Assembly (NCBI GenBank): GCA_025358645.1
Contig: JANYIW010000011.1
Coordinates: 1-44,889, forward strand
DNA length: 44,889 nucleotides
Source of the DNA: Bacteroidales bacterium
Lineage (GTDB): Bacteria > Bacteroidota > Bacteroidia > Bacteroidales > VadinHA17
Reading direction: 5' to 3'
Part shown: positions 8,179 to 17,204 of the stretch, in pieces
Layout of the letters: every line of letters begins with the position of its first letter
Numbering within the stretch: position 1 is the first letter of the stretch
Translations under genes and position numbers: made by a program
The notes under the pieces: model-generated
Told to the model about the DNA's origin: nothing
Seen by the model: only the letters and a program-made list of their open reading frames with translations
The model's database searches: none

Positions 8179-10143
8179 CTATTGAGGAGGTTTATTCTCA
8201 TCATCTAAAACAACTTCATAATTCTTTGTATATCTGACCATAAAGAGTTTCTGATTTTCAAAACCATCTCCGGCATTATTTCGTTTAAAGTCGTAATCAC
8301 TTTGTAATAAGTCGGGGTAATGAATTTCAGGGTGAACAATAAAGTTTTTTCCATGCATTGCCAAACCGCTTAAAAAGTAAAATGCAATATCATACCCCTG
8401 CCATGCATAGCTACTTTCTAATGGTTGTGTATGAAATTTTTGCATGAAATTTAAATTAAACTGTTTTACATTCGTTTTTGAATAATCAATCCAGAAAGGT
8501 GAGTAGACCAGGAGATCCATATCAAAAAGTTCCTTTTGGTCGAGCCTCTTAAGATCTCTGATAACAGGATACCCGAAAAGTTTCACGTTGAATCTACGGG
8601 ATAGACCACTCACATTATCTATCACCTCACTAATTAGTGGAGCCCACTCAGATGCTATAATAACGATGTTGTTTGATTGTTCAGAAAGGGCATGGCTCAA
8701 TCTGTTTATAGAATCATTATTAAACATTGATTTGCCATAGAATTTAAATTCTTTAAATTTAATATCTTCATAAGGCAGCTTATAAATTAACTCCGTAAAT
8801 ATCAAATTTTTAAATCGGTTAACGTCCTCATCAGTTCCAGTAGTGTCGGAATGAATAAACACAATATTATGATCGTAATATTCACCTATTTTTTTTGCAA
8901 GAGCCTTCTGTGCAATTTCAAGTGAAGAACTGGCCATAAAGAGAGTAGGGTTTTTTATCAGTGAAGAATTATTCACAAGCGGAACCGGAGATACAACAGG
9001 TATACCCATGCTTCCCGCGTACTCAGAAACGAGAAGGAGGTTATGGGAATAAACAGGTCCAATGATGAGATCCATACCTGCTAATTTACCGGACATTATT
9101 AGTCTGGTAATTTCAATTGTATCGCTTTTAATATCGTAGGCGTGAAGATTTATACTTAATCCCAGTGCGCGTAAGGTATCTGTGGCAAGCAATATTCCCT
9201 CATACATCTCCAGAAAATCAATGCTTCCACGATAGATCCAGTCCTCCGGCAATTTATTCACCACTTTCTTACCTTTTACTAACAATGATGAATCAATTTC
9301 TGTGCGACGGGAGTTCTCCGAAAGATAAAACGGGAGCAAGACAGCTACATTCAATGAACCTTTAAGCTCATTCACAGTTGTATAACCTAATCTTTCAGTT
9401 TTCACAGACAACTCCTCTGCAATGGATGCAGTGGTGTCAGCTTTTGATTGTTCAATTTCCTGTATTTCAGCCTTTTTAGCTCCCGGAATCCTTACATAAT
9501 CACCAACTTGTGGAAACCTTAAGTCCCTGTTCTCCCTCCGAACTTGCCTGACTTTAAGTCCATACTGTTTAGCAATAGACGAAAGGGATTCCCCAGTAAG
9601 AACTTTATGATAAATATAATTATTCTCCTGATCATCAAATTTCTGCTGGTTGCTCATGAACTCTCTTTTTGGAACGGCTATTTCAGCGCCTACAGATAAT
9701 TTATTAATATCTATTCCAGGGTTACTCTGTTTTATTTCATCTTCAGATACAGCATAAGTTTTTGACAGGAAGTATACAGTCTCTCCGGGTTTCAGACTAT
9801 GGTAAATGAATTTGGTTTCATCGTGGGCTCTCTTAACAGGTACAGATTCTGAAGATTTTGCTTCGGTTACCATCTTTACCGGAATTCTGAGTGTCTGTCC
9901 CTCATTTATACCATAAACTGCAGGCGGGTTTTCCTGGGTAAGGTCTATAACAGTAATTCCGTATGCCCTTGAAATAGAATAAACAGTTTCTCCTTTTTTA
10001 ACCTGATGTATGAAATATGCTATTCCGGAAATAATTACTTTGTCTTTCGACCTCTCAACGATAACCTGTGAAAAGACAGTACTACTGCAGATCAGAATAG
10101 ATAATAATATCGACAGGGCTTTTATCCGGTTGGTGATTCTCAT
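8179..10143 (-). CDS. LysM protein with periplasmic-binding-protein type 1 domain
   Basis: An exported 654-residue protein. Residues 1-26 are a signal peptide ending VFSQ. Three LysM domains follow at about 44-88, 113-158 and 177-220, each with the xGETVYxIS or similar core and a terminal RIP/VP motif, so it should bind peptidoglycan. The rest (about 262-640) resembles the Leu/Ile/Val-binding or receptor-ligand fold of ABC-transporter substrate-binding proteins (VAVLLPFYL, then MDLIIGPVYSHNLLLVSEYA). No transporter genes are adjacent, so it is more likely a wall-anchored sensor or structural protein than a transport component. Such fusions are common in Bacteroidota. The following minus-strand genes upstream are purC and phoH, with a 28-base gap. 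Confidence 0.85.
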   Translation of the reverse strand: MRITNRIKALSILLSILICSSTVFSQVIVERSKDKVIISGIAYFIHQVKKGETVYSISRAYGITVIDLTQENPPAVYGINEGQTLRIPVKMVTEAKSSESVPVKRAHDETKFIYHSLKPGETVYFLSKTYAVSEDEIKQSNPGIDINKLSVGAEIAVPKREFMSNQQKFDDQENNYIYHKVLTGESLSSIAKQYGLKVRQVRRENRDLRFPQVGDYVRIPGAKKAEIQEIEQSKADTTASIAEELSVKTERLGYTTVNELKGSLNVAVLLPFYLSENSRRTEIDSSLLVKGKKVVNKLPEDWIYRGSIDFLEMYEGILLATDTLRALGLSINLHAYDIKSDTIEITRLIMSGKLAGMDLIIGPVYSHNLLLVSEYAGSMGIPVVSPVPLVNNSSLIKNPTLFMASSSLEIAQKALAKKIGEYYDHNIVFIHSDTTGTDEDVNRFKNLIFTELIYKLPYEDIKFKEFKFYGKSMFNNDSINRLSHALSEQSNNIVIIASEWAPLISEVIDNVSGLSRRFNVKLFGYPVIRDLKRLDQKELFDMDLLVYSPFWIDYSKTNVKQFNLNFMQKFHTQPLESSYAWQGYDIAFYFLSGLAMHGKNFIVHPEIHYPDLLQSDYDFKRNNAGDGFENQKLFMVRYTKNYEVVLDDENKPPQ

Positions 10144-10171
10144 TAGATTTTTTTATTAGTCTCGCTCTGGG

Positions 10172-11122
10172 TCACAATGATTTAAGAAATGTGTTACAGT
10201 TTCTTTCAATTCGTTCAGGTACATTGCTAATATCTGCCCTGATAAATTTTTCGCCTGTAATTTTCTCATAAAGTTCTATATACCTATCCGATACCTGATT
10301 AACATACTCATCGGTCATTTCAGGGACTTTCTGCCCTGCTTTTCCCTGGAAACCATTCGCCATAAGCCATTCCCTGACAAATTCTTTTGATAATTGTTTC
10401 TGAGGCAGATCCTTTCTGAAATTCTCCTCATATTTATCGGCATAAAAGTATCGCGATGAATCGGGAGTATTGATCTCATCAATAAGGTAAATCTTACCAT
10501 CCTTTTTACCAAATTCATACTTGGTATCAACAAGAATCAGACCATGTTGCAGAGCTATCTCAGATCCTCTCAGGAATACTTCCATTGTGTATCTTTCAAT
10601 AAGAAGGTAATCTTCTTCGGAAATAAGGCCACTGATGATTATTTCGGAACGTGATATATCTTCGTCATGTTTGCCTTGTTCCGCTTTGGTAGTAGGAGTT
10701 ATTATGGGTGTTTTAAAACGCTGATGCTCCTTCATTCCATCAGGAATTTTTATACCACATATCTCTCTGGCACCTGCTTTATATGATCGCCACGAACTTC
10801 CTGTAAGATAAGCTCTTACAATCATTTCGACTGGAAACGGTTCGCATTTATGTCCAAAAGTCACTGTAGGATCGGGTATTGCAATCTTCCAGTTTGGGAC
10901 TATATCACTTGTTGCATCAAGAAATTTTGCAGCTATCTGATTAAGTACCTGCCCTTTATAGGGAATACCCCTTGGAAGGACAACATCGAAAGCTGAAATC
11001 CTGTCTGAAACTATCATAAGGAGGTATTTGTCCTCAATATTATATACGTCCCTCACTTTCCCTTTGTAAATGCTTTTCTGACCAGGGAAATTGTAATTTG
11101 AGCTTAAAATTGTCTTTTCCAT
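10172..11122 (-). CDS. purC: phosphoribosylaminoimidazole-succinocarboxamide synthase
   Basis: SAICAR synthase (EC 6.3.2.6) of purine biosynthesis: joins CAIR and aspartate using ATP. The 316-residue protein carries the family blocks [27 protein letters not shown] at the N terminus, [14 protein letters not shown] near 97, and LVDTKYEFG near 195 followed by [13 protein letters not shown]. Length fits the longer PurC form found in Bacteroidota. ATG start at 11122, four bases after the phoH stop, so the two genes are almost certainly co-transcribed. No riboswitch-like structure was noticed in the short spacer. Confidence 0.96.
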   Translation of the reverse strand: MEKTILSSNYNFPGQKSIYKGKVRDVYNIEDKYLLMIVSDRISAFDVVLPRGIPYKGQVLNQIAAKFLDATSDIVPNWKIAIPDPTVTFGHKCEPFPVEMIVRAYLTGSSWRSYKAGAREICGIKIPDGMKEHQRFKTPIITPTTKAEQGKHDEDISRSEIIISGLISEEDYLLIERYTMEVFLRGSEIALQHGLILVDTKYEFGKKDGKIYLIDEINTPDSSRYFYADKYEENFRKDLPQKQLSKEFVREWLMANGFQGKAGQKVPEMTDEYVNQVSDRYIELYEKITGEKFIRADISNVPERIERNCNTFLKSL

Positions 11123-11126
11123 GATG

Positions 11127-12107
11127 TTATCTTTTACTATTGTTTTTCAATTTTTCGGTTTCGTTTTCTTCATTCTCGTAGGCTCTTACAATACGTTTAA
11201 CCAGTTTATGTCTTACAATATCCCTCTCGTCGAACCTGATAATTGAGATACCTTCAATATTAGAGAGGATACGCATTGCCATAAGCATACCGGAATCATT
11301 TTTTCTTGGAAGATCAATCTGTGTAGTATCTCCGGTCATAATAAATTTTGAACTTACTCCCATCCTCGTCAGGAACATCTTCAGCTGACTGATCGTGGCG
11401 TTCTGAGCTTCATCAAGAATTACGAATGCATTTTCAAGAGTCCTCCCTCTCATAAATGCCAGTGGAGCTATTTGTACAGTACCATCCTCCAGCCAGGTTT
11501 CCAGCTTTTTTAACGGTAGCATATCATGCAGAGCATCATACAGTGGTTGAAGGTATGGGTCAAGTTTCTCCTTCATATCTCCCGGCAGAAATCCAAGCTT
11601 TTCCCCCGCCTCCACTGCCGGTCGTGTAAGAATTATTTTTTTTACTTCCCTGTCTTTCAGCGCCTTCACTGCCAGGGCTATCGATGTATATGTTTTACCT
11701 GTACCGGCAGGTCCTTCTGCAATTATGAGATCACTTTTCTTATAATCATTGACTAAAAGCAACTGGTTAGCTGTGCGGGCGCGTACGGGTTTTCCGCTTG
11801 TGCCAAAAATAATTACCTGTTCAAACTCACCGTTTGATGCAGACTTCATGTGTTCAGCATCAAAAAAATATTTTTCGATGTCCTGTTCGTCGAGCCGGTG
11901 ATATTTACGATAATATTCAATCAGCTCATTAAACTTTTCTGCAAATATCGTTATCTCAGTCTCCTCTCCCATACATTTTATTTCATTGCCTCGGGCCATG
12001 ATCTTAATTTTAGGAAAGAAACTTCGGATTTTATCTAACAGCGAATTGTTTGTACCGAAGAAGACAACAGGGTCAATATCCTCAAGAAAAATGATTATCT
12101 CTGTCAT
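11127..12107 (-). CDS. phoH: PhoH family ATPase
   Basis: Cytoplasmic P-loop ATPase of the PhoH/PhoL group, linked in other bacteria to RNA metabolism and ribosome maturation. From the ATG at 12107 it has 326 residues: an N-terminal KH-like segment (about 1-90), Walker A GPAGTGKT at about 132-139, Walker [10 protein letters not shown], and the downstream [10 protein letters not shown] block typical of PhoH. An in-frame TTG at 12119 would add only LLGL-type residues and is not favoured. The gene is followed four bases later by purC. It is divergent from the SAM hydrolase gene. Confidence 0.93.
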   Translation of the reverse strand: MTEIIIFLEDIDPVVFFGTNNSLLDKIRSFFPKIKIMARGNEIKCMGEETEITIFAEKFNELIEYYRKYHRLDEQDIEKYFFDAEHMKSASNGEFEQVIIFGTSGKPVRARTANQLLLVNDYKKSDLIIAEGPAGTGKTYTSIALAVKALKDREVKKIILTRPAVEAGEKLGFLPGDMKEKLDPYLQPLYDALHDMLPLKKLETWLEDGTVQIAPLAFMRGRTLENAFVILDEAQNATISQLKMFLTRMGVSSKFIMTGDTTQIDLPRKNDSGMLMAMRILSNIEGISIIRFDERDIVRHKLVKRIVRAYENEENETEKLKNNSKR

Positions 12108-12229
12108 TAAACCTAGCAAAAATTAATGAACTGAATGCTATTCACCGAACTAATCTGTAAACAGGATGAATAGTTCATAAATAAATTCATTGTAAAGTAC
12201 AAAGTAAGGTTATTTTTTCCTTAGAAGGT

Positions 12230-12237
12230 TATCTTTG
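12230..12237 (+). promoter_or_regulatory. -7 element of the SAM hydrolase-mazG operon
   Basis: TATCTTTG matches TAnnTTTG and lies 16 bases before the ATG, implying a leader of roughly ten bases. No clear -33 TTTG was found at the expected distance. Confidence 0.4.
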
Positions 12238-12253
12238 TTATAAGTTTTTTCGT

Positions 12254-13048
12254 ATGCCGGTAATTACATTAACAACAGAGTGGAAGCCTGATGATATATA
12301 CTACGGAATCATCAAAGGAAAGCTAAGCAGCAAGTCTCCGGGAACAATTATCATTGATAATGCCGGAAATATACCCTCATTTAATATCTCGCGTGCCTCT
12401 TTTATTATAAGAAATACATATAATAATTATCCTAAAGGGTCAGTTCACATAATTTGTGTTCATTCGGAAGCGCATAAGGATCAGGATCATCTGATCGTCA
12501 GAGCCAGGGATCATTTTTTCGTTGGAACCGACAATGGAATTTTTAACCTCATTCTTAATTCTGAGCCGGATGAAGTTATAAAGTTAGATCATCAGGAAAC
12601 ATCTGATGAGCTTGAGATATTTGCGAAGGCTGCCTCAGATCTGATAGCGGGCAAAAAACCATCGGATCTGGGAAAAACTGTCAACACAATTAGTGAAAGG
12701 ATCCCGTTAAGGGCAACAATTGACAAGGATGTAATAATCGGTAGTATTATTTTCATAGATTCTTATGGAAACGCCATTTCCAATATTACCAGAGAGGTTT
12801 TTTACAGGGTATTTGAAAATAAAGCATACAGGATTCTAATTCAAAGCAATAAAAATTATACTGATCAGATTTCCCTGAAGTACAGTGATGTACCGGTTGG
12901 CGAGATGCTTTCCAGATTTAATCAACTCGATCTGCTTGAAATATCTATCAATGGGGCTGATGTATCAGAATTGCTAAGCCTTTCAGTCGGATCTGTGTTA
13001 CGCATCGATCTGGTTAACAAAATCGCATCTCCTAACCATTTATTTTAA
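12254..13048 (+). CDS. SAM hydroxide adenosyltransferase (DUF62 family)
   Basis: Member of the SAM-dependent chlorinase/fluorinase structural family. Most members hydrolyse S-adenosylmethionine to adenosine and methionine. The 264-residue protein has the N-terminal block (VITLTTEWKPDDIYYGIIKGKL), a central VHIICVHSEAH segment, and FVGTDNGIFNLI, the expected active-site region. The C-terminal domain (about 165-264) begins IIFIDSYGNAISNI, which is typical. Halogenase activity is not expected in this setting; hydrolase is the default. mazG follows after 11 bases and is probably co-transcribed. Confidence 0.87.
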   Translation: MPVITLTTEWKPDDIYYGIIKGKLSSKSPGTIIIDNAGNIPSFNISRASFIIRNTYNNYPKGSVHIICVHSEAHKDQDHLIVRARDHFFVGTDNGIFNLILNSEPDEVIKLDHQETSDELEIFAKAASDLIAGKKPSDLGKTVNTISERIPLRATIDKDVIIGSIIFIDSYGNAISNITREVFYRVFENKAYRILIQSNKNYTDQISLKYSDVPVGEMLSRFNQLDLLEISINGADVSELLSLSVGSVLRIDLVNKIASPNHLF

Positions 13049-13059
13049 AATAGCAACTA

Positions 13060-13842
13060 ATGAATGATAGAAATAAAAGCCTTAAAGAATTTAACAGGCT
13101 TCTTGATATTATAGATGAACTTAGGGAAAAGTGTCCCTGGGATACTAAACAGACTAACGAAAGTCTGCGGAAACTAACAATTGAAGAGACCTATGAATTA
13201 TCTGAATCTATTTTCTCAGAAAGTGATGTGGAAATAAAAAATGAACTTGGAGATCTCATGCTTCATATTGTCTTTTATGCAAAGATTGGTTCTGAAAAAG
13301 GAGCTTTTACAATGGCCGATGTCCTTGAGGGAATCAACAATAAACTCATTTACAGGCATCCTCATGTCTTTGGAGATGTAAAAGTTACAGGAGCATCAGA
13401 GGTAGAAGAAAACTGGGAACAACTTAAAATAAAGGAGGACAACGGTTACAAACCAGTGCTTTCAGGTGTCCCATCTTCATTGCCGGCTATTATAAAAGCA
13501 AACAGGATCCAGGAAAAGGTAAGAGGTGTAGGATTTGACTGGGAGAAACGCGAGCAGATTTGGGACAAGGTTCTTGAAGAAATCTCAGAGCTGAAAGAAG
13601 AGATTGAAAACCATAATACCGAATCAATAGAATCAGAACTTGGCGATGTGCTTTTTTCAATAATAAATGCATCACGCCTGTATGGTATCGACCCGGAAGC
13701 CGCTCTTGAAAAAACTAACAGAAAATTTATTAAAAGGTTTAATTATCTTGAAAAAGAGACACTTACAAAAGGCATTTCTCTTCATGATATGAGTCTCGGT
13801 GAGATGAATGTGATATGGGAGGAAGCGAAGAAAGAGGATTAA
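13060..13842 (+). CDS. mazG: nucleoside triphosphate pyrophosphohydrolase MazG
   Basis: House-cleaning enzyme that converts NTPs to NMPs and pyrophosphate. The 260-residue length and two MazG domains (about 10-110 and 160-245) fit the E. coli-type protein. The first domain has CPWDTKQTNESLRKLTIEE followed by the EExxE...ExxD metal-binding pattern (TIEETYELSE, NELGDLMLH). The second has EEISELKEEI and ESELGDVLFS. It follows the SAM hydrolase by 11 bases. Two bases after its stop codon a long palindrome begins. Confidence 0.95.
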   Translation: MNDRNKSLKEFNRLLDIIDELREKCPWDTKQTNESLRKLTIEETYELSESIFSESDVEIKNELGDLMLHIVFYAKIGSEKGAFTMADVLEGINNKLIYRHPHVFGDVKVTGASEVEENWEQLKIKEDNGYKPVLSGVPSSLPAIIKANRIQEKVRGVGFDWEKREQIWDKVLEEISELKEEIENHNTESIESELGDVLFSIINASRLYGIDPEAALEKTNRKFIKRFNYLEKETLTKGISLHDMSLGEMNVIWEEAKKED

Positions 13843-13844
13843 TT

Positions 13845-13888
13845 TTTGCCATTTAGGGAACAGTCGCGACTATTCCCTAAATGGCAAA
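13845..13888. repeat. 44-bp near-perfect palindrome between convergent genes
   Basis: Arms TTTGCCATTTAGGGAA (13845-13860) and TTCCCTAAATGGCAAA (13873-13888) pair perfectly over 16 bases. After one mismatch the centre continues with the perfect palindrome AGTCGCGACT (13862-13871), so almost no loop remains. The right arm contains the last codons and TAG stop of the ureohydrolase gene. There is no T run on either strand. It may work as a bidirectional terminator or be a REP-type mobile palindrome. Confidence 0.85.
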
Positions 13889-14716
13889 TCTGTAACTCAA
13901 CAGCTGATAAATTATTTTCGCGGCAATAAAATCGGGAGCTTTATTGGTTGCAGATGGACATAATTCAACAATGTCGAATCCCACTACATTCCTGGCATTT
14001 ATTACATCTCTTATAAAATGCAGCAGTTCGAAATATGAAGGTCCTCCGGGTTCCGGAGTTCCTGTAGATGGCATTATAGATGGATCAAACACATCCAGGT
14101 CGATGGTGATATATACATTTTCCGAGAGTTTGCCGATCGCTTTTTTATACAGACTCTTATCGTAATAAAGTTCGTGAGAAAAAAATATTCTGTCCTTATC
14201 AATATATGGTAACTCTTCAGCCGACATACTTCTGATACCAACCTGAACGAGAGATGCATATTCCCGTGCTCGTGCCATAGCACAGGCATGATTAAATTCC
14301 GATCCCTCATAAATCTGTCGTAAATCGGAATGAGCATCGAGCTGGAGAACTGTGAGATTATCATAGTATTCTGAAAATGCCTTTATCGAGCCTATTGAAA
14401 CCGTATGATTTCCTCCAATGATAACAGGAAATTTATTTTCAGATAGTAGTGTCAATATCCTATAATATACATCCTCTGTGAGTTTTTCAGGGGATTCCTT
14501 TTCTAAAATAGGAGGTATTGTAAAAATGCCCTTCAGATGCGCTTCAGATGATGTTTCAATATCGTAGAATTCCAGATTGACGGAGGCTTCCAGAATAGCA
14601 TCAGGACCCTTATCAGCGCCTTTCATCCAGGTACTGGTTTCATCGTACGGAACCGGAACAATAATTATACCTGATTCCGAATAACTATAAACTACCTCAT
14701 TACCGCCAAAATTCAT
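13877..14716 (-). CDS. agmatinase/arginase family ureohydrolase
   Basis: Mn-dependent ureohydrolase. The motifs GGNHTVSIGS, LDAHSDLR and DLDVFDPSIMPSTGTPEPGG supply the expected His and Asp metal ligands. The ATG at 14716 gives 279 residues, and the PVPYDETSTWMKGADKGPDAI block then falls where it does in relatives; an in-frame TTG at 14746 overlapping the preceding gene is less likely. Agmatinase is the closest reading (urea plus putrescine from agmatine); arginase or formimidoylglutamase cannot be fully excluded. It is the last gene of the nusB operon. Its final codons lie inside the 44-bp palindrome. Confidence 0.85.
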   Translation of the reverse strand: MNFGGNEVVYSYSESGIIIVPVPYDETSTWMKGADKGPDAILEASVNLEFYDIETSSEAHLKGIFTIPPILEKESPEKLTEDVYYRILTLLSENKFPVIIGGNHTVSIGSIKAFSEYYDNLTVLQLDAHSDLRQIYEGSEFNHACAMARAREYASLVQVGIRSMSAEELPYIDKDRIFFSHELYYDKSLYKKAIGKLSENVYITIDLDVFDPSIMPSTGTPEPGGPSYFELLHFIRDVINARNVVGFDIVELCPSATNKAPDFIAAKIIYQLLSYRFAI

Positions 14717-14738
14717 TGATAAAAAATTTAACCCGGAT

Positions 14739-15209
14739 TTAATCAAGCTTTGGTTTCGGAGTGGTTTTCTTCTTTTTCTTTACTGCAACAGGAACTTGTT
14801 CCTTTTCAGGTGTGGTTTCCGGCTCCTCCTTGATGAGGAGGTTGAGACTATGAAGGATGTTATACCAGTGTGCAACTTTTTTCATGTCGCTGGTATATAC
14901 TTTATCTTTTGAGTATTCCGGAAGAATGCCTTCAAACCACTCTCTCAGTTTGCCGGTATCTACCTTTGAATCAATTGCCGGTCCACCGTTCTCCTTCTCA
15001 TGAATCAGGTCAAAGACTTTGCCAAGGGGCATATCTTCTTTTTCAGTAAAAATTGCGATGTCTTCCAGCGAGCTCACTTTTGCTGAGCTGTATGCACTGC
15101 TTCTTTTTTTGGTCTCAAGGTGTTCAACAATTATTGCATTTTTTCCCTGGGCAATAAATTTAAAAAGCCCGGGTTCACCTGAAATTGCCATAATATCTTT
15201 TAAAATCAT
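14739..15209 (-). CDS. DUF5606 family protein
   Basis: A 156-residue cytoplasmic protein of the Bacteroidota-restricted DUF5606 family, function unknown. The family signature is at the N terminus (LKDIMAISGEPGLFKFIAQGKN). The ATG at 15209 places it as in relatives; the TTG at 15230 would add seven residues without support. Residues 1-115 are conserved in style; the tail (about 130-156) is low-complexity Glu/Pro/Lys (VKKKKKTTPKPKLD) and probably disordered. It sits between the TerB-DnaJ gene and the ureohydrolase in the same operon. Confidence 0.85.
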   Translation of the reverse strand: MILKDIMAISGEPGLFKFIAQGKNAIIVEHLETKKRSSAYSSAKVSSLEDIAIFTEKEDMPLGKVFDLIHEKENGGPAIDSKVDTGKLREWFEGILPEYSKDKVYTSDMKKVAHWYNILHSLNLLIKEEPETTPEKEQVPVAVKKKKKTTPKPKLD

Positions 15210-15289
15210 CTCATATTTATTTAGGTACAAATTTAATTCTAGAATTGTAAAGTCAGTTTTAAAACTGTTATTTTTTAAAAAATTAAAAA

Positions 15290-16018
15290 TCAGTTCATAT
15301 TCCGTTCCTTTTTAATCTTTTCGTATGCTGCATTGACCATAGCAAACTTATCATCTGCAGATTTTCTGAAATCTTCTCCAAGATGGCTTACTTTATCAGG
15401 ATGATATTTCATTGCCATGGTTCTGTATGCTTTTTTAACCTCGTCATTTGAAGAAGCAGGATTAATTTCAAGAATTTTATATGACGAATCCGTTTCCGGA
15501 ATAAACATATTCTTTATTGACAGAAAATCGCCTGATCCTACGCCCAGATAAGTCGAAATTTTTTCAATGATTTCAATTTCTGATAAATGGATCATACTGT
15601 CAGCCAGTGAAACATTAAATAATATATGTAATAATTGCAGCCTCGACGAGTAATCCATGTTTCCTTTTATCTGCAGACAAACATCCCTGACAGGGATTTC
15701 CTGTTTGAGAATGTCTTTTAGCATCAGAAGGGCCTGTTTTGCAGATTCCTGGCCGAATTGCCTCACAAAGAACTGTTTAACATAGTCGAGTTCCGATTTC
15801 ACTACTTTTCCATCGGCCTTCATGACAGCTGCAACCAGAACCAGCAGGCTCATACCGAAATCGCCCTGACTTGTCCTGGCATTCCCTGAAGTGTAGTTTG
15901 AGGTATGAACGGTTGTACCATCTATCATAGAACCAACAAGAAAACCTAACAGTCCCCCCATTGGCCCGCCCATAGCAAAGCCAAGTCCTCCACCCAACCA
16001 TTTTCCAAAAACTCCCAT
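15290..16018 (-). CDS. TerB-like protein with C-terminal J domain (DjlA-like)
   Basis: A 242-residue protein. The N terminus is Gly-rich and weakly hydrophobic (GGGLGFAMGGPMGGLLGFLVGSMI, residues 9-32), which may insert in the membrane as in DjlA. A TerB helical domain follows (about 53-160) and a J domain ends the protein (about 175-240, with the HPD triad in MAMKYHPDKV). It is therefore a candidate Hsp70 co-chaperone. The next gene upstream, coaE, ends two bases before its start codon, so the genes are tightly coupled. Confidence 0.88.
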   Translation of the reverse strand: MGVFGKWLGGGLGFAMGGPMGGLLGFLVGSMIDGTTVHTSNYTSGNARTSQGDFGMSLLVLVAAVMKADGKVVKSELDYVKQFFVRQFGQESAKQALLMLKDILKQEIPVRDVCLQIKGNMDYSSRLQLLHILFNVSLADSMIHLSEIEIIEKISTYLGVGSGDFLSIKNMFIPETDSSYKILEINPASSNDEVKKAYRTMAMKYHPDKVSHLGEDFRKSADDKFAMVNAAYEKIKKERNMN

Positions 16019-16020
16019 AT

Positions 16021-16638
16021 TCAGGTTTGAGTATTTATAAATGTTAATATGTTATCATGGATCTTAAGGATGGCAGGGATGATCATATCATTTTCAGAAT
16101 TATAAATAATATAATCTGAAAGTTCTATTCTGGTTTCATCATCCATCTGATTCTTTATCCTCCGTTCAACCTGTTCTCTGGATAGTTTATTTCTCAGGAT
16201 AACCCTTTCCATCCTCTGTTCTACCGGCGCCACAACTGTAGCTACCCGGTCTACGACTTTTGATGCTCCACTTTCAAAGAGTATTGCAGCCTCAATAATA
16301 ACATAAGGGGCTATCTGCTCCATTGTCCATTTTCTGAAGTGATCCAAAACAGCAGGATGAACAAGCGAATTTACCTTTTCAAGGATAGCGCTGTCATTAA
16401 AGATGATCGCAGCAAGTGCTATCCTGTTTAGACTTCCGGTAATGTAAAGGTCCTTCCCTGTGATTGAATTCAGTTTACTCCTTATAGCTTCTTCATTTTC
16501 CATTATTTCCCGGGCTTCCCTGTCAGCTGAAAAGACGGGTATTCCCAGAACATCAAAAACCTTGCATACTGATGTTTTACCACTTCCGATACCACCTGTA
16601 ATGCCAAGCTTAAATTCTGATTTTCTTTCTGTTATCAT
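16021..16638 (-). CDS. coaE: dephospho-CoA kinase
   Basis: Last enzyme of coenzyme A synthesis (EC 2.7.1.24), phosphorylating the 3'-hydroxyl of dephospho-CoA. The 205-residue protein has the P-loop GITGGIGSGKTSVCKVF at about 13-29, the VFSADREAREIME motif after it, and the RNKLSREQVERRIKNQM helix near 160. Full length. It follows the YbbR-like gene by 25 bases and precedes the TerB-DnaJ gene by two. The same window also carries coaBC, so two steps of CoA synthesis are present in separate operons. Confidence 0.95.
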   Translation of the reverse strand: MITERKSEFKLGITGGIGSGKTSVCKVFDVLGIPVFSADREAREIMENEEAIRSKLNSITGKDLYITGSLNRIALAAIIFNDSAILEKVNSLVHPAVLDHFRKWTMEQIAPYVIIEAAILFESGASKVVDRVATVVAPVEQRMERVILRNKLSREQVERRIKNQMDDETRIELSDYIIYNSENDMIIPAILKIHDNILTFINTQT

Positions 16639-16663
16639 TAAAATATCTCATAATGAAAGATCA

Positions 16664-17176
16664 TCACTTCTTTTTATTTTCGGACCTATTCTCCGGTATA
16701 CCGGATGAATTTGCAATAACCTTATCAAAAGTAAAAAAAAGGGTATCGGGTTTTATCGAGGTAATCTCACATCCGGATCTCATCTGAACATTCAGGCTTT
16801 TTGTAAGTCCTGATGTGACAATAAAGTAATTTAAAGCTTTACCCCCGGGAGCTCTTTTGTAATTAACTTTTGAGATGTCGATAATAACGGGCGCTTTATT
16901 ACCTGAAATTTTAAGTTTCAATATTGAATAACCCGGACCCTTAAGAAACAGATTAAGGTCAGTCGGCAAATCTTCATTAATAGCTCTTTCTCTGGGAAGG
17001 TTGGTGTATTTTACGTGATATTTTATTCCGGCTTCAACTTCTTTCCCCAGGGAATTGAGATACCAGAAAATAAAAGAGAGAAAAAGGAAGAAAGCAAAAA
17101 CAGCAACATCTCTGTTGATGACTCTTACTCCCTTCTTCGTAAGGTTTTCTGTCCGTATTCCATCTTCCCCTTTCAC
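16664..17176 (-). CDS. YbbR-like domain membrane protein, short form
   Basis: About 170 residues with one N-terminal transmembrane segment (about 25-43, DVAVFAFFLFLSFIFWYL) and an external YbbR-like beta domain (about 50-150). YbbR/CdaR proteins regulate diadenylate cyclase in Firmicutes; in Bacteroidota a YbbR gene next to coaE and yajC is usual, but its role is not established. Relatives are commonly near 300 residues with two repeats, so this one is short, ending in a polar tail (SENKKK). No ATG is available; GTG at 17176 is preferred to the TTG just before it. The start is uncertain. Confidence 0.75.
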   Translation of the reverse strand: MKGEDGIRTENLTKKGVRVINRDVAVFAFFLFLSFIFWYLNSLGKEVEAGIKYHVKYTNLPRERAINEDLPTDLNLFLKGPGYSILKLKISGNKAPVIIDISKVNYKRAPGGKALNYFIVTSGLTKSLNVQMRSGCEITSIKPDTLFFTFDKVIANSSGIPENRSENKKK

Positions 17177-17204
17177 CAAAGGATTAATGTTATGAAATTA
17201 ATTT

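Noticed and set aside
12254-13048. Fluorinase or chlorinase
   Set aside because: The common DUF62 member is a SAM hydrolase; nothing in the neighbourhood suggests halogenation.
13845-13888. Classical intrinsic terminator
   Set aside because: Long stem but no T run on either strand.
14717-14746. Longer ureohydrolase from TTG 14746
   Set aside because: Overlaps the preceding gene and adds residues not expected for the family; ATG at 14716 fits.
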